DNA of 64,000 bases, taken from NCBI GenBank assembly GCA_021234155.1, contig JAJEKV010000485.1, positions 110,766 to 174,765 of the forward strand, written 5' to 3'. Source of the stretch: Isoetes taiwanensis (taxonomy: Eukaryota; Streptophyta; Lycopodiopsida; Isoetales; Isoetaceae). The notes beneath the pieces are model-generated. The model saw only the letters and a program-made list of their open reading frames with translations. It ran no database searches and was not told the DNA's origin. This document shows, piece after piece, positions 11,466 through 20,959 of the stretch. A program made the position numbers and the translations under genes. Numbering within the stretch: position 1 is the first letter of the stretch; every line of letters starts with the position of its first letter.

Positions 11466-11871
11466 TTTTTTTAATAAATATGATGCTTTTAAATTTAGGC
11501 ACTCAAGTTTGGCTTTCATACTCTTGTTTATGGAAAATGTTAATGGGAACAAAGGTTTATGTCTTTAAATTTTTCCAAATACAATATTAAATAGTATCCA
11601 GTGTAAAAAAAGGATTTTTCTCAGAAAATCTCAGAAAGTATCTAACCATGGTACACATATACTAGTTGAATAAAGGTGAATTTGGATCTTTAAACATATA
11701 AATGTCTATAAAGTTCGTGGAATAGATATTCTCAGAAAGAAGATATCCTAAGGATGAATGTTAAGTTGAGCATGGTAAAGGTATATTTTGAGGCTCAAGG
11801 GTTACTCAAAGGTTTGTTACAACATAAGCTACATACATATGAGGTTTGTCTATGCCTTGCTCCCTGTCATA
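11466..11871 (+). repeat. Right arm of ~400-bp inverted repeat
   Basis: This is the reverse complement of 158-578. It starts about 200 bp after the last recognisable RT block, so it could form part of the 3' region of that element. The corresponding region of the main RT copy (after 51151) does not show it, which argues for an independent repeat. Confidence 0.85.
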
Positions 11872-14244
11872 TATTTGTATGATTTGAAGATTGTGAAAAC
11901 TTTATCATCATAAGTACACAAGACTTAGGGTTTACATTTTAATTATGGAGTGTAATATATTGTAGCATATTCATATAATATTTGCATTTTTCGGACCCGG
12001 ATTTTTCCGTCTCTCATTGGTTTACCCTAAGTCGGTGGAGTCCGCAAAAAGAAAAAATGGAGCGTGACCTGACACGCTGGGACCTGGGCGGCTCCTCGAA
12101 TCTTGAATGCTTTAAGCACATAGGGCTTGACGTGTGGCTATAAATGTTGTGGCCAAAACCTCGCACAAGATACCGGATTGATCTTTTCCTTTAGGGCATG
12201 GATATGGCGGTTGCTCGACCGTATCTTCTCGCACAAAGGCAAGTTCTTACTTTCGTAAAATAAGTTTTATGGTAGCCTTTAATGCGGTAAACCGGCCATA
12301 TTGGATATCTTTCACATCTTGGGATGTGGCGGCGACTGCATAGTGGATACTTGGCCGACCTTTTCCCACCGAGAATTCTAGAGGTTTAAAACATGTATGG
12401 GTATGAATTTAACTTTCGGATGGCGATTCTGTTAGTTGGACTCGATAGTCACTTGATAGAAGATTTAATCGTATTATTTATCCATTCGGGGATTTGCCTT
12501 GTGTAATGGATGAGATGCATATCGAAATGCTATTGGGCAAAAACGCCTTTACAAGAAGAACAGGGGTGCAATTCCAAGAAAACTAATGCCAATTTGGTTA
12601 AGCATGGAGGGAATAAACATGGTGGATCTTCCTCAAACGGCCAGCATATTAACTATAAATCGACAATGAGTCCGATGATGAACAAGAAGATTATCAGTCC
12701 GATGCATGTCTATTTAATATGTTTTTGAAATGGATAGCAGCCAAATGAAGTTAATGATCTTGCAATAGATGGAAAGGAATCATGGTAGTAGATACTCTTT
12801 GTTAGAATATATCTTGTGTTATTGGTTGATTTCCTCTCTATGTACGATTTTGTAAAATTTAATGGCTTTAAAGTTTGAGAATCTATTTGCTTTATAAATT
12901 TAACTTCTAGTTCTATCCATTCTTGAGTTTTTTATTTGGTAAGGAGCAAAAGGTTACAAATGGTGATCAGGTGAAGAAGCAGAAACCAATTTTGCACCTT
13001 TTTGGCCCTTGCTATACTACCATTTTTATGCTAATATAGTATTGATTGGTCGCAGTACTTTGTTTCTCTTCTATTTGTCGCTTTTTTGCTTTTTTTCTAG
13101 ATTAAGGGCTTGAGGATGGACGTTTGAGATTATATGAAGGAAGAGTCATCAAGTGTTCAAGTAATATATACCCTCTTTAGGAAGGAACCGATCGATAAGA
13201 AGTAATGATCTTTGAGACAAATCTTGAGCATGATCCATCCGCTGTTTATATTTTGAATTTAGAATGTTTTCCATGAAAACATGTTGTTGAATATACATAT
13301 TCGGTAGCTATGATCATGAACATACCCTAGTCCGAATATTTATGTTTTTGATAAACGGGATGTGCACAAAATTGTGTCATTATGAAACATGTAATTTCGA
13401 ATTTAGATCATATGCTTTAAAACGTGGATATTTATCAGGTTGAATAGGAATGAAAAATGAAAAATAACAGCAATTATACATGGTACAGGAAATGAATTTT
13501 GCTTTGAGAATACAAATGGTCGGGCCTTTTAAGGAAAATTGTAAATGTTATGTATACATGTCAATGACAAAGTTTACATTTAATCTTACAAGAAACTTAT
13601 ATAGGCCAAGCCCAACGTTTCTCTTTCCTATGTGTTAGAACATGCAAGATTTGAGCTTGCATTTTTTGCCCGTGTTGAGGCCCGCGACGATAGAGGGATG
13701 CTGACCATAACGACTCATTATAAAAGATGTTTTGTATCAAATCAAAAGAATCTAAGTTCCGAACATGCAAAAATTGAAATATGTTTGAGCATGGAGAATT
13801 CTAACCTATGTAGTTGCCAATATACCTATGCAAATGGTTATCCAAAATGTATATGAATAAAACATGACCCATTAATCCCAATAGCTTTCCATATGATAAG
13901 AACAAATTTATGATATGCATCATGGAGATGGTCCTTCATGCAATATTGTCCAACACTATTATTTGCTCTGCTCAATTTATGATCTCGTAAGTTTAAAAGG
14001 AAATCTTTTGCATCTAGTGATAATCTTGAAATGAAAAATAGCACCTATTCTGTATGAGTGCTTTTTTCTACCATTCTATTTGACATCTTTAACTGCAAAG
14101 GCACAGATCATCTATACTGTGTGTAAAAAAGAAAGACAAATATATATGTTTTGGAGGCAGTAGCCACTAAGGTTTAGGCAAAGAAGGGAAGAGCTAGAGG
14201 GCAAAATCTATCGATAGAAACAGTTTATGTAAGCTACAAAGGAA
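11872..14244. other. Spacer without recognisable gene
   Basis: Mostly AT-rich. A more GC-rich patch at 11985-12430 has short frames without family resemblance, and a 72-codon plus frame at 12510-12728 is rich in Lys/Asn/Gly. No splice-supported gene model, RNA gene or repeat could be established. Confidence 0.35.
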
Positions 14245-14760
14245 ATGGCGGATCAGGGTTTCAGGTTCTCAAAGCATTGGACAGGGCAAAAATGCAACTA
14301 TACCATTTCAAAGCCATAGTGATTGCCAGAATGGGATTTTTCACAGATGCATACGATCTGTTCTGCATCTCCTCTGTAACCAGATTATTGGGTCCATTAT
14401 ATTACTACGATCCGGCCATAGGGAAGCCCGGATCTCTGCCCCCAAATGTCTCTGTTGTTGTTAACAAAGTCTGTTAACAAATAGCCCTCTGTGGAACTTT
14501 TGCTGGGCAGCTTTTCTTCGGCTGCTTGGGTTTTAAACGTGAAATGTGATCTTCCGGGAGAAAGCCCTCTTCCTCTGTTGGAGTCGAATAGGGAAAAAAT
14601 TGGGCTTTTTAGTTGGGAATTTGCCTACAGGCATGGAAGACAATTGGTGGGTACAGCATGCACTTGGTTTTTTCTCGACATTGCATACTACAATGACATT
14701 GGAAATTCGATTGGATACTGGTCGAAGCCCCCATCTCTATGCTTGATAGCAGCTGCATAA
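14245..14760 (+). pseudogene. PHT1-type inorganic phosphate transporter, truncated pseudogene
   Basis: The start ATG (14245) gives MADQ, and after a one-base shift the frame reads [16 protein letters not shown], the usual PHT1 N-terminus. The next stretch contains [14 protein letters not shown] (about 14331-14370, TM1, a family hallmark) and a loop ending LPPNV. After a stop, [13 protein letters not shown] (about 14480-14520) is TM2. Then roughly 200 residues are missing, including the GGDYPLSATIMSE signature and TM3-TM6. The frame rejoins at [24 protein letters not shown] (about 14610-14695), matching the central-loop/TM7 region of PHT1. Intact PHT1 proteins are about 520-540 residues, plasma-membrane proton/phosphate symporters of the MFS. 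TM8-12 are not found downstream. It may be a processed or captured fragment; it cannot make a transporter. Confidence 0.85.
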
Positions 14761-15600
14761 AACAAGCAGTAACCTTCCTCTGCAATCTAGCAACCAGGCC
14801 TGGTAGCCTCTGGTCAAGCAGGCTCCCCAAGGTGTAAAACAGGCTTCGCCCGATTCTATTCCTAGAACACAGTCCAAATCCTCTGCCCCTACCTTCTTTT
14901 CGATTGCCCCATTGGTCTATGGCTTTTTAGGGCCGCCTCTTTTGCAAGCTTCGGCACCTCTACAAATGCAAAATTTTGCCTTCTATCCAACGATCTCTCC
15001 TCGCAGTGCAGGTGACGGATTTGCCTTCCTCTCCTCGGTCAAGGCAAAACGCCTATTCTTAATCCTGATTCGGCACCTGCATATAGCCAATAACCCAATT
15101 AGCATTTCAATAGACGAAGTTATGAAATGGGATGCAATACAGAGCAATTGAAGGCTTCCATATTTGGCAAAATGTGTTCTTGAGCTCGGTCTTGTGGTCG
15201 GAATTGGTAATGCCGAATAAGAAATCAGGGTATTAAACCTGATCAATGACTGTAGGCTGGTTGGCTGTGGCCATAGCCAGGATTCCCATCTGCTCTGTTT
15301 TGGGGAGCTATAGCTAAGGAGTTTGGAGTTGCTGAAACCGCCTACTGAATATGAGAGAAATAGCTGCAGAAGAGGGCGATGGTACAAAGGAATAGACTGC
15401 ATCAGATCGACCGAATCCGATCGAGATTGGCCAATCATTAACATCCCCACAAAAAAGGTGAAGAGCTAGATCTTGCCAAGTTACAGGGAGACAGAATCAA
15501 TTCGGCTAAGCTGCTACTGCCATTGATCAGAGCAGCAAGTAGAAGAAGGATGGTCGAGACTCTAATTAGCTTCCAAGCTTGGATGAAAAGGAAGAGCTTC
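14761..15600 (-). other. Region with a minus-strand frame of uncertain F-box relation
   Basis: A 155-codon minus frame (14983-15450) contains a Ser/Leu-rich part ending SYSSPKQSRWESW. In plant F-box/kelch proteins a similar aromatic/Leu stretch followed by a D-P/S-x-x-x-x-W segment precedes the kelch-like core, so this may belong with 15695-15949. The order along the minus strand is wrong for a single gene. No firm call is possible. Confidence 0.2.
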
Positions 15601-15694
15601 GACCGCTTCTGTAGCCGCTTCCATGGCGCTCAATAATGGCCGGAAACCGCAGATTCCCGCCCATTGGAGCTGTGATTTTTGGACCAAGTTGATT

Positions 15695-15949
15695 CTACGA
15701 TTTTATATGCCAGGATTTCGTGAGGAATTCCATGGGCACCAAAATCGTTGCCTGCCCTGCTGGGATTCTTGTTTCGGAGGGATTATCCACCAGAATAATG
15801 CCTGTAATCTCCAATTTCTTGCTGCAGGAATCATAGACCTCTGTACTGCGGTCCCAATCATCCCCTGCAACCACCACTTTGTAGGATTTTTTGCTGAATC
15901 CACGCACAACCCACAGCAGGGGCCACCGATTCTTTAACATGGGCGGCAA
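15695..15949 (-). pseudogene. F-box/kelch-like protein fragment
   Basis: The minus-strand frame contains SYKVVVAGDDWDRSTEVYDS followed by KKLEITGIIL. The pattern F/Y-K-V-V-V-A-G, then E-V-Y-D-S, then W/L-E-x-T-G is characteristic of the kelch-like region of plant F-box proteins, which act as substrate receptors of SCF ubiquitin ligases. No F-box domain is found in the neighbourhood. The fragment is about 85 codons, against 350-450 for whole proteins. It sits 1 kb from the PHT1 relic, in the opposite orientation. Confidence 0.5.
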
Positions 15950-16381
15950 TTGGGTGCACGATCTGCTTAGTAGGTTGCAGATTCACACAAAATGGCTTAA
16001 AACTTAAAAATATGAAATAACGAGATGACGAAATTGAAGGATTCTAGGCGCAGGCAGATGCTATGGAATCCAAAGCTCAAGGTCAAAGCTCAGAACAAAC
16101 CTCAAGGCATGCCGGATTCGTTTGGAGCTTAAAGCAAAAACACCATCCCGATAGGACCAAGGGCGCAGGAGCTCGACTGAAGGCGTCATCCCTGTCGTGG
16201 TATTATGTTGACAGTCTAGCCATTATCTTTATCTTATCTTATCTTATATTGATCCTTTATATATTGATCCCTTTATTAAAGGCATCCACGTGTCGCCCCC
16301 AAAATTTTGCTTGCGAAAAATATTAGGATCAAACAGAAATGGCATTTGCTTTATCAAACCATATAAAGATACATCCTTTTT
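15950..16381. other. Spacer
   Basis: No gene. ATCTTATCTTATCTTAT near 16228-16245 is a short imperfect pentamer run. Confidence 0.4.
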
Positions 16382-16520
16382 TTGAATTTTTTTTCCCCTT
16401 ACCTAATTTTTCTGGGTTCTGCCTCGGGCTTCTTGCCGGCGTGTGGACAATTTGAATTTTTTTCCCCTTACCTAATTTTTCCAGGTTCTCAGTTTTCGGG
16501 CTTTTACGCGATGTGGACAA
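16382..16520. repeat. Tandem duplication, ~69-bp unit x2
   Basis: Units 16382-16450 and 16451-16520 both run from TTGAATTTTTTT-CCCCTTACCTAATTTTTC to GTGGACAATTT. In minus-strand translation this gives EKLGKGKK twice. Differences are point substitutions and single-base indels, so the duplication is not recent. Confidence 0.85.
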
Positions 16521-17851
16521 TTTTTGTTTTCAATTTCTTGGTCGTAAACAAGTCTGAATGGAACATAGCCATGGCATCGCGAAGACATCGCGGCTTGGAC
16601 CTTTCCTTCGGGCTTGCTTTCGCCGAGCAAGGCAATGAGGTTTCTTCGAGATCAAGCAAGCGCCTTGGCAAAAACCAGTTGATCCAAAGATTGAGTCCAT
16701 GGCTCAGGCTTTAACGGGTGCTTCTTCAAGAACTTCTTAATTCCATGCCGGTTCTTTGAGGGGCTCCGGCTTTTACTTCTATGGTGTCTGCGGGCGAGGT
16801 AAAAGAGCTTCCGGATTATAAGATAAATAGAATGGAATCGATTTAGGGTTATGGTTGCACCATTCAATTCTTCATTGGTTGCAACCATGTGTCGCGATAA
16901 TGGCGTTCTTCAACAGCTTTTCACATGATGCAAAAGTAGGGATGGTTTTGATATGTATGGAAGCTCGGGGTCCGCCGTACCCAACATTCCTCGATGCTCC
17001 CGGATGAGGGAAAGAATCTTTGGATTGTTTTTTCTCAAGACCTTGGTCTAGTGTACATAGTATCACAAAGGTGAAATAGACGTAGAGGCAAGAATCACCT
17101 TTCGGAGACCGGGACCATTTTGTAAGTTGCAACTATGTTTTCTCCATATTAATGCTTGCCGTAAATCATCGATTTAGGGCTTTTGAAGGAGCTATGTTCA
17201 CTACATAAAGCATAGTTTAGCATTGGTTTCTTTTCACCATGCTCTTAGGGCAACAAGTGCCATAACGATCGGTGTTAGCACGGTACTCAAAGCGAGTTTT
17301 AGCAGAGTTTTAGCGGGGCATCCATGTACAATGACTTCACAAATCTGAGACACCTTAAGAGATATAAACCCGTTTTATTACCCATGAGCTACTTGGTTTT
17401 CTTGCCATCGCTTTGCCCTTAACTTGGGTCCTCGCTTTTATGTAATAACTCTTTCTATTAAAGGATATCCTGGATGGCCTTTTCTAAAATACATTCCTGA
17501 CAGATAGCATAATCGCACTCTTTATTCGTTTCCAATGCAAATTTTGAGGTTATTTGGACTGTTTATTCATCTCTAGTGGATATCTTTTACATCCGCATTA
17601 CCAAGATTAATTATACTTTAGATGTCGCTGAATAATTTTGGAAGGATAATGGATTTGGGATGATAATTTGCAGCTCAGTGGAGCAATTTTGGTGACACAG
17701 TATTCTTCCTACCAATGCCAAGCAAATACTTGATACTTTTCAGATTATTGGAGATAAGTTAGCACTTAGAATGGCCCATCATGCACCTTTTTGGCTTTGT
17801 AATTTTGGATGACTGTGAGTATTGCCAACTTCACTTTCATTTTTAAATTTA
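16521..17851. other. Spacer without recognisable gene
   Basis: Short frames only. AGCGAGTTTTAGCAGAGTTTTAGCGGGG near 17290-17318 is a small internal duplication. No RNA gene or repeat boundary was found. Confidence 0.35.
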
Positions 17852-18130
17852 TCATCCTTTAAGAAGGCAAGTCAGCAAATTGGAATTTTGCTGAGGCATG
17901 TAGGATTGTAGCTCGAGAAATTGCAGAGACAGCTCCTGGATCACAAAAAAAAACACAAGGTGCAGCTTTTCTATTAAGCAGAGGAGCTCATATGGTTTTG
18001 TGACACTTAAAGGCATTTCTTCAAAACCTGGAAAAGGAGGCTCGATTTTTAGTAACGATCCAGGAGCAAACAGTTTTTTTGTAGTTTTAGAAGACTTGGA
18101 GCAGAAGGGTTCATTTTCGTGAAAAGTCAA
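17852..18130 (-). pseudogene. Possible F-box/kelch C-terminal fragment
   Basis: The minus-strand frame has FEEMPLSVTKPYELLCLIEKLHLV followed, after FFFV, by QELSLQFLELQSY (quoted in two parts). In plant F-box/kelch proteins a P-x-S-V-T-x-P-Y-L-L-x-C/E-x-x-G-x-L-x-L-V motif precedes an I-W-E-L segment, giving partial similarity. The kelch glycine pair is replaced by FF. The fragment lies on the same strand as 15695-15949 but upstream of it, which is the wrong order for one gene. Low confidence. Confidence 0.3.
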
Positions 18131-18907
18131 TAAAAGGGAGAATCAAGACTTGGCGGATTACAAGCATCCATCTAAGAAGGGTTCAGGAAATGCAATTGCA
18201 AAAAGGTAGTCTGTAAATACAGTGAAGCACAATCAGAAATTTTGTCCATATGCACATGCTAGAGTGCACTTTTCTCTCTTTCGGCAACAAGTGTACATGG
18301 TCAACTTCAATTTGACCTGGTTTAAGTTCTCTTCCTTTGTTTCTATCATCCTGACTTCTAATTCCCTTTACCCAGCACCCAAAACATCCAACATCCTCGG
18401 TTGAGGCGTGCTGCTTTTGATGCTTTTTTTTCTTTTTTGAGAACTTTACTATCATGCTCACTAAATTCAGGACAAAATAATACCATTGAAACGTTAGCGT
18501 GCTTCCTTCTATAATATTAATAACGGCCTACCTAGCAACATGAGTGGCACCTTGCAATTTGGATGCTCATCTTTTTCGAAATGGTAACTCATTTAAAATG
18601 CCCTCGTCCCTAATTCTTGCAGATTTCACACTAATATTGCAAGCTTGACATTTACAACACTTTACTAAGTAGGCATTGCATTTCTTGGGGCCAAAGAACA
18701 AATCATTTTCTTATGTATGGAAACAATCATTTGGCAACAACGGACACATTAAATTAACAAATACGTTCAAACCCTTCCTATAGCATCTTTTAAACATTAC
18801 TACTTCCGCTTACGAGTTTTCAAAATTACTAGTCTTAAACTAACACATATCTGTCACTGCTAAGTATAATTCCAATCTATAAGTGAGTTATAGGAAATGC
18901 TTGCTTG
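18131..18907. other. Spacer
   Basis: AT-rich, no gene or repeat recognised. A minus-strand frame at 18183-18461 is lysine-rich at its start because of a T tract and has no family resemblance. Confidence 0.35.
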
Positions 18908-19037
18908 CTGCCATAAACATTCCTCGATCTTGACTCTCACTTCATCAAATGCGGTGGGCAAAGAGAAATAAACATCGGACTGCCATAAACATTCCTCGAT
19001 CGCGACTCACTTCATCAAAATGGGGTGGGCAAGAAAT
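18908..19037. repeat. Tandem duplication, ~72-bp unit x2
   Basis: CTGCCATAAACATTCCTCGA begins at 18908 and again at 18980. Each unit continues through GACT(CT)CACTTCATCAAA and GGTGGGCAA to AGAAAT. The copies differ by a few substitutions and a 2-bp indel. Confidence 0.9.
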
Positions 19038-19540
19038 GTTTCGGCGGCCTTGGCCGCGATAAATTCTTTGTATATGTTAAGATATATGATGGCATTTTTG
19101 TTAAATCCATTTGATCTTTGCAACAATATAAACTATAAGACTAAGTTTACATGTGAGGCATATAAAATAGATTAAACTTGATACATAAATACCACATAGG
19201 TATGACAGAATTATTTGGTCTTTGCATTATAAAAGCTACTTAGACATATTGGTACAGCACGTTAATGGATCAGATTGATGAAGTATATGTAATGTGGCTT
19301 TATGAACCACACTAATGGGGTTTAATATAACAAAAAGATTGCATTACATAGAAAGTTGTTGGAAGTTTTGGCTTAATATGCTTAATATTTTAAGGACTGT
19401 AGACTATGATTATGCATATGAGGTACATAAATTTGGGTTTACAAATGCCAACATAGACTTTGGTCTTAGTGTGGGCAGATAATACTACTATAGGGATTGA
19501 CCTTGCTAGATGCTCCTGCTAGTTGACCGAGGTTAAGGCT

Positions 19541-19578
<38 letters not shown>

Positions 19579-20676
19579 GAGGCATGAGTTTGGATGTCTA
19601 GGGCACACCAACAATATTATTGAAGCATCTAATTTAGCAAGCATATATGAGCTAAATTTGCATATGTTAACATTGGACGTGTATTATCATCCTAGGAAAA
19701 GAAGGTGTGTTAAATAAGTTGAATGATGGACCATATATGGGATATGGTGGAGCATACGGATGTGGTGGCAATTGGTACTTTAATGGTTGACTATATAACC
19801 TTACTTTAAACGTAAGGAATGTACATTTTTATTGACATGCAAAATTGGACGAAAATGCAATATTCAATGAAAAGAAGTGTTTTAGGCAAGATACCTAAAA
19901 TATTAGGGTAAAGAGATCCGGCAATATATCTTGCCTTGCGGATTGTTGAAGGTGCAATAGTTTGGCATAAACGAAAGAGATTGCTATTCTTTGCTTGTGA
20001 TGGGAATGATCTGAATGTTACCACTAGGGCGTTATGGTTGCGAAAAAAAATCATCTTTGCATACGAAATTTGCCATTAGAAGCATATTAAAAGACGTAGT
20101 ATGGCTAAAAGCGGCGAAGATACAAGAATTTCTTCGTATTGTTATGCACCTTTGGTGAAGCCAAAGAATCGATGGCATTGGCGGTCGTAAATCCCATTCA
20201 AGCTAATCGGGTTTGGGCTTATGAGGCTATTTAAAAGATTTCTTTCATTAAGAGGCGATGCATTGATTTTTTTTTCCATATGTCGATTTGCTTTGGGTTT
20301 TAAGAGTGGTAACATTTGTTGGCTTTCAATACTATAAGATAATAGAGTGGCTATGAAATAGTCAGATTTAGTTATTTCCATTATGGTTTATTATCACGAT
20401 GAAGTAATGAGTAGCTAAACATAGTCGTAAATTGCTTATTTATTGAATGTATTGACATGATCGTAAATGGTAGCATAATGCCATTGGCTAGACATATGCA
20501 TTTTTGACATTTGCCATAAAAGATCATGTTCTTCGGCGGGGCTTATATGATTCCTTGGGATTGCATTGGACCTAGTTACATTGTGTTGTGGTTTAATTCT
20601 AATATGGTGGCAAGCGATTTTTGTAGTAAAACGGAACATGTGTTTTGCATGGGTAGTGCTTTAAGCTTTTGTGTAA
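19038..20676. other. Spacer with long poly(T) tract
   Basis: A run of about 32 T residues lies at 19543-19574. Read on the minus strand it could be the poly(A) tail of a retroposon, but flanking duplications were not found and the adjoining sequence is not recognised. Minus frames at 19806-20054, 20142-20381 and 20436-20639 match nothing. Confidence 0.4.
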
Positions 20677-20860
20677 AAGCATTAAGATAGAACACCAATA
20701 AATTAGAGATAAGTTATCCCCTGAAATGGGGAGGAAGAAGCCTGTGTAAAATGTTGTTAAGCTGATAAAGCGGTTGAAGCATTCTAGTTAGAAACCAATA
20801 AATTAGAGGCATGTTATTTCCCTGAAATGGGAAAATACAGCATGAAAGATGCCTGCATAA
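20677..20860. repeat. Tandem duplication, ~100-bp spacing
   Basis: AAGCATT..TAGAA..ACCAATAAATTAGAG followed by AAGTTATCCCCTGAAATGGG starts near 20677 and recurs near 20777 (ATGTTATTTCCCTGAAATGG), followed in both by GCCTG-TAAA. Moderately diverged. Confidence 0.75.
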
Positions 20861-20959
20861 AGATCTATTAGCCCGTGTTGTAAGTAGACCTTAGTGAATC
20901 TACAATTGTACTATACCATTTGGTAAGATTGATGGGCATTTTCCATGTATAAATTTAAG

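Noticed and set aside
158-11871. The 400-bp inverted repeats as TIRs of the Harbinger element
   Set aside because: Harbinger TIRs are short and elements are a few kb; the block also contains unrelated elements.
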